From the NCBI RefSeq assembly GCF_003337425.1, contig NZ_QPJU01000003.1, positions 1 through 64,000 on the forward strand: 64,000 nt of DNA. Reading direction: 5' to 3'. Under the pieces are notes generated by a model. It was not told where the DNA came from. It saw only the letters and a list, made by a program, of their open reading frames with translations, and ran no database searches. Below are positions 15,763 to 26,202 of the stretch, one piece after another (the stretch's first letter is position 1; every line of letters begins with the position of its first letter). Source of the DNA: Extensimonas vulgaris (GTDB lineage: Bacteria > Pseudomonadota > Gammaproteobacteria > Burkholderiales > Burkholderiaceae_C). The translations under genes and the position numbers were made by a program.

Positions 15763-16596
15763 ATGTCATCCCCTCGTGATTTTTCGCCGTCCGGCGCACC
15801 CCATCCTCATCGAGAGCACTCCGCGCAGACTTCGGCTTGCGCCGCCACCGTGCGCCTGAACAAGCGCATGGCCGAGCTCGGTTTGTGCTCGCGCCGCGAG
15901 GCCGACGCGTGGATCGCGCAGGGCTGGGTGCGCGTCAATGGGCGCGTGGCCGCCGTGGGGCAGCAGGTGGGGCTGCAGGATCGCATCGAGCTGGATGCGC
16001 GTGCGCAGGGCCAGCAGCAGCGGCTGGTGACGTTCCTGCTGCACAAGCCCATGGGCTACGTGAGCGGGCAGGCCGAAGACGGGCACACGCCTGCGGTGGC
16101 GCTGATCCAGCCGCGCAACCACTGGCGCGAAGACCCGAGCCGCATGCGCTTTGACGCGCAGCAGCTGCGCGGCCTGGCGCCGGCGGGGCGGCTCGACAGC
16201 GACTCGGTCGGCCTGCTCGTGCTCACGCAGGACGGGCGCGTGGCGCGGAGAATCATCGGTGAAGACTCGGTCATGGAAAAGGAATACCTCGTGCGCGTGC
16301 AGTACGGTGCGGTGAGCAGCAACGTGCAGGCGGCCTTTCCTGCGGCGCAGCTCGCGCGCCTGCGCCACGGCCTGGCGCTCGACGGCCAGCCGCTGCAGCC
16401 CGCGCTCGTCGAATGGCAAAACCCCGAGCAGCTGCGCTTCGTGCTCACCGAGGGCAAGAAGCGCCAGATCCGCCGCATGTGCGAGCTCGTGGGCCTGCGC
16501 GTCGTCGGGCTCAAGCGCATCCGCATCGGGCGCGTGACCCTGGGCGCGCTGCCGCCCGGGCAGTGGCGTTATCTGCTGCCACATGAGCAGTTTTGA
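15763..16596 (+). CDS. 23S rRNA/tRNA pseudouridine synthase, RsuA/RluF type
   Basis: 277 residues. An S4 RNA-binding domain spans about 30-80 (RLNKRMAELGLCSRREADAW ... GWVRVNGR). The catalytic domain follows, with the active-site aspartate in GRLDSDSVGLLVL and the C-terminal EGKKRQIRRMCELVGLRV motif. This is the RsuA/RluB/E/F family, and the sequence favours RluF (23S U2604), though subtype is not certain. The start was set at the ATG giving MSSPRDF. The first 25 residues are poorly conserved, so a later start is possible. Confidence 0.88.
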   Translation: MSSPRDFSPSGAPHPHREHSAQTSACAATVRLNKRMAELGLCSRREADAWIAQGWVRVNGRVAAVGQQVGLQDRIELDARAQGQQQRLVTFLLHKPMGYVSGQAEDGHTPAVALIQPRNHWREDPSRMRFDAQQLRGLAPAGRLDSDSVGLLVLTQDGRVARRIIGEDSVMEKEYLVRVQYGAVSSNVQAAFPAAQLARLRHGLALDGQPLQPALVEWQNPEQLRFVLTEGKKRQIRRMCELVGLRVVGLKRIRIGRVTLGALPPGQWRYLLPHEQF

Positions 16597-16614
16597 GGGA
16601 GCCGCAAAATTTTT

Positions 16615-16665
16615 GGTCAAATCGGCCAAAAGCCAAGGTGCATCAAGCGCTGGCAGCTATCAAAA
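16615..16665. repeat. Short dispersed repeat F
   Basis: GGTCAAATCGGCCAAAAG, then GTGCATCAAGCGCTGGCAGC and TATCAAAA. It lies in the spacer between the convergent pseudouridine synthase and GH15 genes. Confidence 0.75.
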
Positions 16666-16742
16666 CAGTAATTTTTGAGGGTCGCCCGCAAGCCCCAGGG
16701 CGCGGCGACAGCGGCTTTTGGGGTGGGTGAGAGCCCCCAGGC

Positions 16743-19145
16743 TCAAGATATATCTATCGCATAGTCCACGCCGCGCCAGCCGCCATCGTCCTGCCAGCGC
16801 CAGGTGAAGTCGATGCGCGTGGCGTGGGTGAGGGCGGCGGCTTCGATCTCCAGCACCTGCAGGCCTATGGGCAGCGCGCGGCTGTCCTGCTCGCGCACCT
16901 CCTGCCAGCCGTCGCGCCCCCAGTGCAGGCGCGCGGGGCGCGGCAGCAGCAGCAACAGGCCCTGGCCGCGCGCGATCTGCGTGATCGGCGCGGCCTCGCT
17001 CCAGCACGCGAGCGCAGCCTCGGGGCGGCGGCCCTGGTAGCGTGCGGCCACGGCGGGCGGCTGGTCGATCACGCGGCCGAACTGGCGCGAGAGCACGAGC
17101 TTGATGAACTCGGCATGCGCCCAGGCCAGCGGCATCGCGCCGCCCGTGGGCCGGCCGGGGAACAAAAAGCGCTCGGGGATGGGCTGCGGCTCGTCCCACA
17201 CCTGCTCGGGCAGCAGGCCCAGCGGGCTGGCCATGCGCGTCATGGCTTCGAGGTAGGGCAGCGGGTCGCGCCCGGCGGCAAGCTCGTAGTGGCCGCGCTC
17301 GCCCGTGAGCAGCGGCCAGCCGCGGCCGATGCCACTGCCGTCGAAGGGGCGCCCGTCGGCGTGTTCGCCGTAGCCGTCGCCAAGGTAGCGGCGCCACACC
17401 GGGCCGCTGGGCGTGTCGCGGCGCAGCAGCGCGTCGGCAAGCACCAGCGTGTCGCGCACCAGCGGGTCGTCGGGCGCGCGCAGGCCAAAGCGCACGAGCT
17501 GCAGAAAATCCACGCCCACCGTTTCGTCCGCGCGCTGGCCGGGGTCGTGGCGGTGGTTTTTGATCGGCAACACCTGCTGCAATGCCGCCGGCCCTTGCCA
17601 GAGCACCTGCGGCGGCGCGATGCGCGTGTAGTACGCGGCCACGCCGTGGCGCTGCGCGAGCGGCGTGCCGCGTGCCGCGGTCCAGTCCTCGATGCGGCTG
17701 TTCCAGTAGTCGGCCAGCGCGAGCAGCACGCGCGCCGATGCGGCGTCGACGAAGCGGCTGCCCGCCACGAGCGCAGCGATCAGCGTGGCGAGCGTGAAGG
17801 CGTTGAGGCCGGCGTTTTCCTCCCAGCGGTCTTGCGGACTGCTCGGGCCGTTGAGCGCAAGATGGCGCAGCGCCGCGGCCGCCATGGGCGCGGCGTGCAG
17901 GCCGTGCAGCGCGTCGCGCTCGGCCAGGCTCGCGGCAAGCAGCACGGGCAGGGCGGTTTCGTCGAGCTGGATGCCGGCCCAGTACGCGCGCCCGCCCAGC
18001 CACTGGTTCTGGTACCAGCGGCCGTCGGCCTGCTGCGTGGCGATCAGGTAGGCCAGCGTGTTGCGGCAGGCGTGGTGGTCGCCGAGCGCGAGCAGCGCGC
18101 CCGCGCATTCGACCAGGTCGCGTGGCCACACCAGGTGGTAGCCGCCCGGCGAGTCGGAGCTGCTGCCCCACGGAATGCTCAGGCTCGCGACGGCGGCGCC
18201 GGGGTAGGTGCGGTCGAGGTGGCTGCGCAGCACCAGCGCCGAGACGGCGAATTCGCGCTTCACCGCGGACGTGAGGCCGGCCGCGCTCGGCGCCTTGCGG
18301 TGCGGCGACAGCCCGCGCCGGCGCCAGTCGCGCCAGCCGCGCACGTAGGCGTCGAGGCGCTTGGCAAACGGCGCCGCGAGCGCGCTCGCCGCGAGTGTGG
18401 CCGCGGCCACCGGGCTGCTGGCCAGGCCCAGCGCAAGCACCGCATGCCGGCTGCGCAGCGCGCCCGTGAGCGCCACGTTGCCGGGGCCGGCCTCGGCATA
18501 CGCCCAGGTCATGGCGCCGTGGCGCGCAAAGTCCTGCCAGCCGTCGGAGTAGCCCACGTAGCCGGCGCTGGCCTGCGCGAAGGCGTCCTGCCCGTTGGCG
18601 TCGCAGGCGAGCAGCGCGAGGCCGAACGGCCCCTGCTCGGCCCAGAGCACGCGCCGCCCGCCATGGCGCGCGACCGCGGCGCGGTTGTGCTGGCCGGTGC
18701 TGCCCAGGTGCGGCGCGAGCAGCACGTAGGGGCGCAAGCTTGCATCGCCGCTCAGCACGACTTCGATCAGCAGCACCTCGCGCTCCACGTCGCTGCAGAT
18801 GCGCAATTGCAGCGTGAAGCGCGGATGGCGGTGCACGATCACGGGCGCGGGCACGCCGGGGCGCACCAGGTGCAGCTGACGGTCTGTGAGGCGCTTGACC
18901 TCGACCCAGAAGCCCGCGCCGTCGGCAACGATGAAGCCCAGGTCGCGCGTTTGCGGGATGTCGATGCGCGGGCCATAGACCTCGTTGACGATGCCGTGGC
19001 CGCAGGTGAACCACAGGCGCGAACCTTCGGCGGCCGTGCCGACCAGGTCTTTGTCGCTGCTGCTCCAGGTGGGCGCGATGCCGGGTGCGCCGGGCGCCGT
19101 GCCCTGAGGCTCGGCGGCGAAGGAGGGGCGGTCTGGTGGGGCCAT
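16743..19145 (-). CDS. GH15 glucoamylase-like glycoside hydrolase
   Basis: 800-residue protein built as bacterial glucoamylases are. An N-terminal beta-sandwich (DLGFIVADGAGFWVEVKRL) is followed by an (alpha/alpha)6 barrel. Family motifs are GGYHLVWPRDLVECAGALLA, RADETVGVDFLQLVRFGL and GSGIGRGWPLLTGERGHYEL, the last holding a catalytic acid. The protein removes glucose units from alpha-glucans or related disaccharides. No signal peptide is visible, so it is probably cytoplasmic, with stored glycogen or an internal glucan as a possible substrate. It stands alone with no glycogen genes around. Confidence 0.88.
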   Translation of the reverse strand: MAPPDRPSFAAEPQGTAPGAPGIAPTWSSSDKDLVGTAAEGSRLWFTCGHGIVNEVYGPRIDIPQTRDLGFIVADGAGFWVEVKRLTDRQLHLVRPGVPAPVIVHRHPRFTLQLRICSDVEREVLLIEVVLSGDASLRPYVLLAPHLGSTGQHNRAAVARHGGRRVLWAEQGPFGLALLACDANGQDAFAQASAGYVGYSDGWQDFARHGAMTWAYAEAGPGNVALTGALRSRHAVLALGLASSPVAAATLAASALAAPFAKRLDAYVRGWRDWRRRGLSPHRKAPSAAGLTSAVKREFAVSALVLRSHLDRTYPGAAVASLSIPWGSSSDSPGGYHLVWPRDLVECAGALLALGDHHACRNTLAYLIATQQADGRWYQNQWLGGRAYWAGIQLDETALPVLLAASLAERDALHGLHAAPMAAAALRHLALNGPSSPQDRWEENAGLNAFTLATLIAALVAGSRFVDAASARVLLALADYWNSRIEDWTAARGTPLAQRHGVAAYYTRIAPPQVLWQGPAALQQVLPIKNHRHDPGQRADETVGVDFLQLVRFGLRAPDDPLVRDTLVLADALLRRDTPSGPVWRRYLGDGYGEHADGRPFDGSGIGRGWPLLTGERGHYELAAGRDPLPYLEAMTRMASPLGLLPEQVWDEPQPIPERFLFPGRPTGGAMPLAWAHAEFIKLVLSRQFGRVIDQPPAVAARYQGRRPEAALACWSEAAPITQIARGQGLLLLLPRPARLHWGRDGWQEVREQDSRALPIGLQVLEIEAAALTHATRIDFTWRWQDDGGWRGVDYAIDIS

Positions 19146-19241
19146 GCACGGTTTATACCGCCGCAGCGCCGTGCGTGCTTGGTGCGGCGAAAAGAGAAAT
19201 GAGGGGGATGAAAGGGCGCTTTGGCGCTCAGAAGCTGAGCC

Positions 19242-20003
19242 TCAGCCGCGCCAGAAAAACAACCCCGCCATCACGAGCCCCGTGGCCACGATGCCGGCGC
19301 GCAGCCAGGGCGCAGGAATGCGCCGCGCCAGGCGCGCGCCGCCGTAGCCGCCCGCCGTGGCCGCGAGCATCATGGCCAGCGCCTGCGGCCAGGCGACGAG
19401 GCCGCCAGCCGCGTAGATCAGCACGGCAATCGCCGTGAGCAGGGCCGAGACCAGGTTCTTGAGGCCGTTGGCCGCGTGCAGCCGCGTCTGCCCGAGCAGG
19501 CCGAACAGCGCGAGCAGCAAAATCCCCAGCCCGCCATTGAAGTAGCCGCCATACGCCGCCACGGCGAGCACACCGGCCTGCGCGCGCAGGCGTGCCGCGG
19601 GCGTTACGGCGTGCGCCGGCGCATCGGGCCGCGCCGCCGGGCGCAGGCGCGGGCCGAGCGCGAACAGCGCCGTCGCGGCGAGCAGCAGCCAGGGCACGAC
19701 GCGGCGAAAGGTGGCGTCGGGCGTGGCCAGCAGCAGGAGCGCACCCAGCGCCCCGCCCACGAGCGACAGCCCCATGACGGCGCGCAGCGTGAGCCCCGGT
19801 GGCGGCGCCAGGTCTTCGCGGAAACCCCAGGCGCTCGCGATGTAGCCGGGAAACAGCGCCACGGTGCCGGTGGCGTTGGCCATCACGGGCGGCACGCCGC
19901 TGAAGACCAGCGCCGGCAGCGTCAAAAAGCTGCCGCCACCGGCCACGGCGTTGAGGGCGCCGGCAGCGCAGGCCGCGGCGAGCAAAAGCAGGGTTTCGAA
20001 CAT
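19242..20003 (-). CDS. TauE/SafE-family membrane permease
   Basis: 253 residues, about eight hydrophobic segments in two similar halves. The family pattern GALNAVAGGGSFLTLPAL appears near the N-terminus and AYGGYFNGGLGILLLALFGL repeats it in the second half. TauE/SafE proteins export or import sulfite, sulfoacetate or other small organosulfur or carboxylate anions. The substrate here is unknown. The ATG giving MFETLLL is 11 bases beyond the ybeY stop on the same strand, so it may be the last gene of the phoH-ybeY transcript. Confidence 0.87.
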   Translation of the reverse strand: MFETLLLLAAACAAGALNAVAGGGSFLTLPALVFSGVPPVMANATGTVALFPGYIASAWGFREDLAPPPGLTLRAVMGLSLVGGALGALLLLATPDATFRRVVPWLLLAATALFALGPRLRPAARPDAPAHAVTPAARLRAQAGVLAVAAYGGYFNGGLGILLLALFGLLGQTRLHAANGLKNLVSALLTAIAVLIYAAGGLVAWPQALAMMLAATAGGYGGARLARRIPAPWLRAGIVATGLVMAGLFFWRG

Positions 20004-20014
20004 GGGGTGGATGC

Positions 20015-20464
20015 TCAGGCGTAGGGATCGGCCAGACCCAGGCCGCGCAGGATGTCGGATTCGTGCGCTTCCATGGCCTTGGCGTCGGCCTCGCTGGTTT
20101 CGTGATCCCAGCCCTGCGCGTGCAGCGTGCCATGCACGATCAGGTGCGCGTAGTGTTCGGCGAGCGGCTTGCCCAGCGCGCGCGCCTCGCTCTCGACCAC
20201 GGGCGCGCACAGCACCAGGTCGGCCAGCACCACGGGCTCCTGCGCGTAGTCGAAGGTGAGCACGTTGGTCGCGTAGTCCTTGTGGCGGTAGTCGCGGTTC
20301 AGCGCGCGGCCTTCTTCGCTACCGACGATGCGCACGGTGATCTCGGCGTCGCGCGCGAGCGCATGGCGAATCCAGCGCTGCACGCGGTGGCGCGCCAGCG
20401 CGGCGCGGTGCGCGGCCACGCCGGGAAAGCGTGCGAACTGCAGGGACAGGGTCAGGTTTTTCAT
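20015..20464 (-). CDS. ybeY: Endoribonuclease YbeY (16S rRNA maturation)
   Basis: 149 residues with the metal-binding signature HGTLHAQGWDH and the upstream RDYRHKDYATNVLTF block typical of UPF0054. YbeY is a zinc endonuclease that helps 16S rRNA 3' processing and ribosome quality control. As in most bacteria it follows a phoH-type gene. The frame extends two codons upstream to a TTG, but the ATG giving MKNLTL fits the family. Confidence 0.95.
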   Translation of the reverse strand: MKNLTLSLQFARFPGVAAHRAALARHRVQRWIRHALARDAEITVRIVGSEEGRALNRDYRHKDYATNVLTFDYAQEPVVLADLVLCAPVVESEARALGKPLAEHYAHLIVHGTLHAQGWDHETSEADAKAMEAHESDILRGLGLADPYA

Positions 20465-20515
20465 GGTCAAAATGGCCTCTAGCGCAGGTAGGACGTGCGC
20501 AAGCAGCTATCGAAA
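20465..20515. repeat. Short dispersed repeat F
   Basis: GGTCAAAATGGCC, then a variable middle and GCAAGCAGCTATCGAAA. It lies directly before the ybeY start codon, in the phoH-ybeY spacer. Confidence 0.6.
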
Positions 20516-20549
20516 GGAGAGTTTCATGGAGCGTGCGCAACGGCCCCGC

Positions 20550-21527
20550 TCATGCCGGCGCACCGCGGCTGCGTGGGGCGTTGTAGGCATCGACGATGCG
20601 CGCGACCAGCGGGTGGCGCACCACGTCGGCGCTCGTGAAGTGCGTGAACGCGATGCCCTGCACGCGCTTGAGCACGTGTTCGGCGTCGATCAGGCCGCTG
20701 GGCGCACCCTTGGGCAGGTCGATCTGGCTCACGTCGCCGGTCACCACGGCCTTGGCGCCGAAGCCCAGGCGCGTGAGGAACATCTTCATCTGCTCGGGCG
20801 TGGTGTTTTGCGCCTCGTCGAGGATCACGAAGGCGTTGTTCAGCGTGCGCCCGCGCATGAAGGCCAGCGGCGCGATCTCGAGCGCGTTGCGCTCGAACGC
20901 CTTTTGCACCTTGTCAAAGCCCATGAGCTCGTAGAGCGCGTCGTACAGCGGGCGCAGGTAGGGATCGACCTTTTGCGTCAGGTCGCCGGGCAGAAAGCCC
21001 AGGCGCTCGCCTGCCTCCACGGCCGGGCGCGTGAGCACGATGCGCTGCACCGCGCTGCGCTCGAGCGCATCGACCGCGCAGGCCACGGCCAGGTAGGTCT
21101 TGCCCGTGCCGGCCGGGCCTATGCCGAAGGTGATGTCGTGCTGCGCGATGTTGTCGAGGTACAGGCCCTGGCGCGGCGTGCGCGCGCGCAGGTCGGCGCG
21201 GCGCGTGTTGAGCACGATGGCGTCCGGCGGCGGCTCGATCAGGCGGCTGTCGCCCGCGAGCATGAGCTGCAGCAGGTCTTCGCCGAGCGGGTGCTCGGCC
21301 TGCTCGTACAGCGCCTGCAAAAGCTCCATCGCCTGCGTGGCCTGGGCCTTGGGGCCATCGACCTTGAACTGCTCGTGGCGGTGCGCTATGCGCACCTGCA
21401 GCGCCGCTTCGATGGTGCGCAGGTGCGCGTCGGCCGGCCCGCACAGGTGCGTGAGCCGGGTGTTGTTGTGGGGGGTGAAGGTATGGCGCAGGATCACGCG
21501 GATAATTTGGGACGCATGCCCGGCCAT
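20550..21527 (-). CDS. phoH: PhoH-like ATPase (YbeZ type)
   Basis: 325 residues. The N-terminal KH-like region is followed by an ATPase with Walker A GPAGTGKT, Walker B VILDEAQN and [11 protein letters not shown]. This is the YbeZ/PhoL branch, which partners YbeY in RNA metabolism, and the gene order phoH-ybeY supports that. The start was placed at the ATG giving MAGHASQ. Codons further upstream overlap the 5' region of the divergent ruvA and are unlikely to be translated. Confidence 0.92.
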   Translation of the reverse strand: MAGHASQIIRVILRHTFTPHNNTRLTHLCGPADAHLRTIEAALQVRIAHRHEQFKVDGPKAQATQAMELLQALYEQAEHPLGEDLLQLMLAGDSRLIEPPPDAIVLNTRRADLRARTPRQGLYLDNIAQHDITFGIGPAGTGKTYLAVACAVDALERSAVQRIVLTRPAVEAGERLGFLPGDLTQKVDPYLRPLYDALYELMGFDKVQKAFERNALEIAPLAFMRGRTLNNAFVILDEAQNTTPEQMKMFLTRLGFGAKAVVTGDVSQIDLPKGAPSGLIDAEHVLKRVQGIAFTHFTSADVVRHPLVARIVDAYNAPRSRGAPA

Positions 21528-21661
21528 TGCAAGGCTTTGGGGGCCGCGATGGGCGCCGGGCCGTGGACGGAATGGCGCTCTGGCTCCCAGCTTGGAATGG
21601 ACAGGGTCGGGACGAAAAATGGTGGCAGCACGCCGTGTGCCGTCACCGGCAAAGGATCGCA

Positions 21662-22234
21662 ATGATAGGCAAATTGACCGGCACCCTGCTCGAAAAGAAC
21701 CCGCCCGAGGTGCTGCTGGACTGCCAGGGCGTGGGCTACGAGGTGCTCGTGCCCATGAGCACCTTCTACCACCTGCCCGGCGTGGGCGAGCGCGTGAGCC
21801 TGCTCACGCAGTTCATCGTGCGCGAAGACGCGCAGCTGCTCTACGGCTTTGCCACGGCGACGGAACGCGCGGCCTTTCGCGAGCTCATCAAGGTCGCGGG
21901 CGTGGGCCCGCGCACGGCGCTTTCGGTGCTCAGCGGCCTGAGCGTGGCCGAGCTCGCGCAGGCGATCGCACAGCAGGAGCCGGGCCGGCTCGTCAAAGTG
22001 CCCGGCATCGGCAAGAAAACCGCCGAGCGCCTGCTGCTCGAACTCAAGGGCAAGCTCGCGCCCGATCTGGGCTTGGCGCCCGCGCAGGCGCGCAGCGATG
22101 CGCACACCGACATCCTGCAGGCGCTGCTCGCGCTCGGCTACAACGAAAGGGAAGCGAACGCCGCGCTCAAGGCCCTGCCGCCCGAGGTGGGTGTGAGCGA
22201 GGGCATCAAGCTCGCGCTCAAGGCGCTGGCGTGA
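21662..22234 (+). CDS. ruvA: Holliday junction branch migration protein RuvA
   Basis: 190 residues starting [20 protein letters not shown], the standard RuvA opening. Helix-hairpin-helix repeats follow ([19 protein letters not shown] and [20 protein letters not shown]), then a C-terminal domain III ([15 protein letters not shown]) that contacts RuvB. It binds four-way junctions and loads RuvB. Here ruvB is not adjacent: a 1.6-kb protease gene and a 117-bp repeat separate them. Confidence 0.97.
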   Translation: MIGKLTGTLLEKNPPEVLLDCQGVGYEVLVPMSTFYHLPGVGERVSLLTQFIVREDAQLLYGFATATERAAFRELIKVAGVGPRTALSVLSGLSVAELAQAIAQQEPGRLVKVPGIGKKTAERLLLELKGKLAPDLGLAPAQARSDAHTDILQALLALGYNEREANAALKALPPEVGVSEGIKLALKALA

Positions 22235-22333
22235 GGGCTTTGCAGCCTTGCGCAGCCTGCAATCGGCTCCTTGCGTCATCGCACCGCAGTACGATTGCCT
22301 GCTCCTTGCATCCCCCTTCGTCGGAGACTCCCC

Positions 22334-23971
22334 ATGCCCAGCCGCGCTGCTTTGCTTCGCACGATGAAAGTTGCCGCTTTTCGCTCCATCCATAGCGCGT
22401 CGCAGGCGTGGCGCACCGGGGGGAGGGCCGCAGGCGGCATCGCACTCGCCGCACTCGTGGCAGCCTGCGGCGGCGGGGGCTCGGATACGGCCTCCAGCGC
22501 TCCCAGCGTGGATGCCACCTGCAAGGCCACGGCGGTGGCGCCGCTGCGGGTGGAGGCGTACCGCCCCAGCACGGTCCAAGCCAAGGCGGCCAGCGCCGCC
22601 GCACGAGCGCGCATGCCCGCCGGTGCGGCGCTGCGCACGGTGCGGCTGGAGGCGCTCGGTGCCAGCGAGGGCGGTGCCGCCGACCTGCCCGGCGTGCAGA
22701 CCATAGGCCCGGCGCGCAGCCTGCCGCAAAGCGCGAGCGCGCCGGCGATGGCGGCGCTGCTCGCGTGGCAGACGCTCGAGGGCGGCAGCCAGGTCGCGGC
22801 GCTGCGCTTTCAGTCAGCGGGCGCGCAGGGCCTGCGCCTGGGCATCGTGGTGGAGCAATTGCCCGCCGCAGCCCAGCTGCGGTTTTACCCGCCCGATGGG
22901 GCGGTGGTGCATGGCGTCGCGGGCAGCGAAATCCTCGCCGCGATCGCGCGCAACCAGCAGGCGGGCGACACCAGCAGCGCCGCGCGCACCTACTGGAGCC
23001 CCGACGTCGGCGGCGACACGGTGGTGCTCGAAATCGAGCTGCCCGCGGGCACCGACCCGTCCGCGCTGCGCATCGCGGTGCCGCAGCTGTCGCACTTTCG
23101 CGTCGCGCCGCAAGCGCTGGCGGGCGCCGCTGCGGGCGCGGCATCGCCTGCGGCCGGATCGAGCGGCGCAGCCGCCATCGTGCCCAAGGCCGGCACGGCC
23201 GACTTCTGCGAGGTCGATTCCGCCTGCAACCCCGACTACGCCAATGAGAGCAACGCCGTCGCGCGTATGCTGTTCGTCGACCAGGGCACGAGCTACCTGT
23301 GCACGGGCACCTTGCTCAACGACACGGCGTCGAGCGGCACGCCGTACTTCCTCAGCGCGCGGCACTGCATTCCCTCGCAGACCGTGGCATCGACGCTCAC
23401 CACGTACTGGTTCTTCCGTGCGGCGGCCTGCAACGGCGCCAGCCTGGACACGCGCGCGAGCACCCTCAAGGGCGGCGCGACCCTGCTCGCCACCGACAGC
23501 GCAACCGACACGGCCTTGATGCGCCTCAATGATGCCCCGCCCAGCGGCGTCGTGTTTGCGGGCTGGGATGCGAACACGCCTGCGCTGGGCCAGGCGGCAG
23601 CGCTGCTGCACCACCCGAACGGCGACTGGCAAAAGCTGAGCCTGGGCAGCCTGCGCCAGTTCAGCAGCTGCACGCTCTCGGCCGATGGCAGCAGCTACAA
23701 CTGCAATGCTGCGGCAGCGGCCAGCGGCAACTACCTCGGCGTACAGTGGAGCAGCGGCGCCACGGCGCCGGGCAGCAGCGGTGGCGGCCTGTTTGCGAGC
23801 CAAAACGGCGCGCGCTATCTGGTCGCGCACCTCACGGCGGGCAGCGCGAGCTGCACGGTCAGCGGCGGCATGGACTTTCTCGGGCGCTTCGACCTGGCTT
23901 TTGCGGCGGGGCTCAAGCAATGGCTCGCGCCCACGAGCAGCGCCTGCGTCAGCGGCGCGAAGGCGCCCTGA
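22334..23971 (+). CDS. Secreted trypsin-like serine protease lipoprotein (lysyl endopeptidase-like)
   Basis: 545 residues. A signal region ends in a lipobox (LVAAC, Cys45) followed by a GGGGS linker, so the protein is probably an outer-membrane or surface lipoprotein. Residues 60-270 form a variable N-terminal propeptide-like domain. The C-terminal half is a chymotrypsin-fold protease: [21 protein letters not shown] (catalytic His), TDTALMRL (Asp) and PGSSGGGLF (Ser). The order and spacing match Achromobacter lysyl endopeptidase, with paired cysteines for disulfides. It is inserted between ruvA and ruvB. A GGAG site precedes the ATG, and an ATG ten codons later is an alternative. Confidence 0.82.
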   Translation: MPSRAALLRTMKVAAFRSIHSASQAWRTGGRAAGGIALAALVAACGGGGSDTASSAPSVDATCKATAVAPLRVEAYRPSTVQAKAASAAARARMPAGAALRTVRLEALGASEGGAADLPGVQTIGPARSLPQSASAPAMAALLAWQTLEGGSQVAALRFQSAGAQGLRLGIVVEQLPAAAQLRFYPPDGAVVHGVAGSEILAAIARNQQAGDTSSAARTYWSPDVGGDTVVLEIELPAGTDPSALRIAVPQLSHFRVAPQALAGAAAGAASPAAGSSGAAAIVPKAGTADFCEVDSACNPDYANESNAVARMLFVDQGTSYLCTGTLLNDTASSGTPYFLSARHCIPSQTVASTLTTYWFFRAAACNGASLDTRASTLKGGATLLATDSATDTALMRLNDAPPSGVVFAGWDANTPALGQAAALLHHPNGDWQKLSLGSLRQFSSCTLSADGSSYNCNAAAAASGNYLGVQWSSGATAPGSSGGGLFASQNGARYLVAHLTAGSASCTVSGGMDFLGRFDLAFAAGLKQWLAPTSSACVSGAKAP

Positions 23972-24033
23972 GTCCCATTGCCAGGGCATCAGGGCGCCGA
24001 ATGCTGGTGGGCGTTTGCGCGTTGCTGAGACAC

Positions 24034-24150
24034 CCGTCATTGCGAGCCCCGCAGGGGCGCGGCAATCCAGTCCTGCCTTTGCCAAGAGTGCAGGGGCCGA
24101 ATCCAAGGCCGCATGGATTGCCGCGGGCCTTGCGGCCCTCGCAATGACGG
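24034..24150. repeat. Repeat family D, copy 1 (117 bp)
   Basis: 117-bp element with inverted ends CCGTCATTGCGAG and CTCGCAATGACGG and inner GCAATCCA blocks. The second copy, at 32690-32806, is also 117 bp and lies in the opposite orientation. Similar CGTCATTGCGAG palindromes are widespread in Proteobacteria. It lies 53 bases before the ruvB start. Confidence 0.88.
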
Positions 24151-24203
24151 CGCACGGGCAACGCCGCGTCGAGTCCATTGCGTCCCGTGGCATGCTTGCG
24201 GTT

Positions 24204-25279
<1,076 letters not shown>

Positions 25280-25280
<1 letters not shown>

Positions 25281-25334
25281 AATTGGCCTTTTGTCCTTAT
25301 GGGGATTGCGCTGATAGCTAATTATTCAATAGCA
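25280..25334. repeat. Short dispersed repeat F
   Basis: GAAATTGGCCTTTTGTCC, a GCGCTGATAGCTA block and ATTCAATAGCA. The copy abuts the ruvB stop codon. Confidence 0.6.
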
Positions 25335-25358
25335 CTTTGCAGTGCAGGCCAAGGGTTC

Positions 25359-25535
25359 AACCCAGATGGTTCATGCGGACGCGGGACGATGGCGCGGCGG
25401 CTGGCGTGGCAGTTTGGTTGCGGCTGAGGAGTTCGTGGTGGTGCCACGAACGACGAAGCCGTGGCCAAAATGACCCGCAGGCGCCCGCCAGCGCCCGCGT
25501 AGGTGCGCAGCACCGCCGAATGGACAACCTGGGCT
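25359..25535. repeat. Repeat family A, copy 2 (177 bp)
   Basis: Diverged copy of the 178-bp element, from AACCCAGATGGTTCATGCG to GAATGGACAACCTGGGCT, in the same orientation as copy 1. Its right edge touches the stop codon of the histidine phosphatase gene. Confidence 0.85.
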
Positions 25536-26173
25536 CAACCCACGCTCTCGTCGCGCGCTGCGCCCTCGAGGTGCTGCGTGTCGGCCCAGCCCACGAGCGC
25601 CAGGCCCTGCGGCGTCCAGAGCAGGCGGTTGATCGCGGCGTTGGCGAGCTGCCAGGTACGCGGTGCCTGCAAATCCTGCCCGGTGGCGGCGCGGTAGAGC
25701 ACGTCGAGTGTGCCGCCGTGCGCGACCAGGACGATCAGCTCGCCCGCATGGCGCGCAGCCAGGCGGTGCACGGCTTCGGTCACGCGCAGGCGCAGCGTGT
25801 GCAGCGACTCACCGCCTGCGGGGGCGTAGTGCGGGTCGCGCTCGCGCCAGCGGCGTGCCTGCTCGGGCCAGGCGGCTGCGACCTCGGCAAAGGTACGGCC
25901 TTCGAAAGTGCCGAAGCCGCGTTCGCGCAGCCCCGGCTCGGCATGGAGCGGCGCGCCCGTCGCCTCGGCCACGGCCTGCGCGGTGCGGTAGGCGCGCTGC
26001 AGGTCGCTCGCGTAGATGGCGCGTATGGGTTCGGCCGCCAGCGCTTGCGCGAGCCGCTGCGCCTGCCACTGGCCGGTGGCGTTGAGCGCGATGTCCTGGT
26101 GGCCCTGGATGCGTGCCTCGGCGTTCCAGGCGGTTTCGCCGTGGCGGATGGCGAGGATGCGGGTGGCTTGCAT
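25535..26173 (-). CDS. Histidine phosphatase family protein (GpmB/CobC-like)
   Basis: 212 residues of the phosphoglycerate-mutase-like superfamily. The phosphorylated His is in LAIRHGETAWNAE, the second His is in VLVAHGGTLDVLY, and RERGFGTFEGRTF is the substrate-loop block. These proteins dephosphorylate sugars, nucleotides or cofactors such as alpha-ribazole phosphate; the substrate is not readable here. It is the last gene of the minus-strand operon that begins at 30176, and its stop codon lies at the border of repeat A. Confidence 0.87.
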   Translation of the reverse strand: MQATRILAIRHGETAWNAEARIQGHQDIALNATGQWQAQRLAQALAAEPIRAIYASDLQRAYRTAQAVAEATGAPLHAEPGLRERGFGTFEGRTFAEVAAAWPEQARRWRERDPHYAPAGGESLHTLRLRVTEAVHRLAARHAGELIVLVAHGGTLDVLYRAATGQDLQAPRTWQLANAAINRLLWTPQGLALVGWADTQHLEGAARDESVG

Positions 26174-26202
26174 GGCAGCGGTGTGTGGCGATCTACGGGC
26201 GT

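Noticed and set aside
16824-19202. Long plus-strand frame opposite the GH15 gene
   Set aside because: Antisense shadow. The minus-strand frame has clear glucoamylase motifs.
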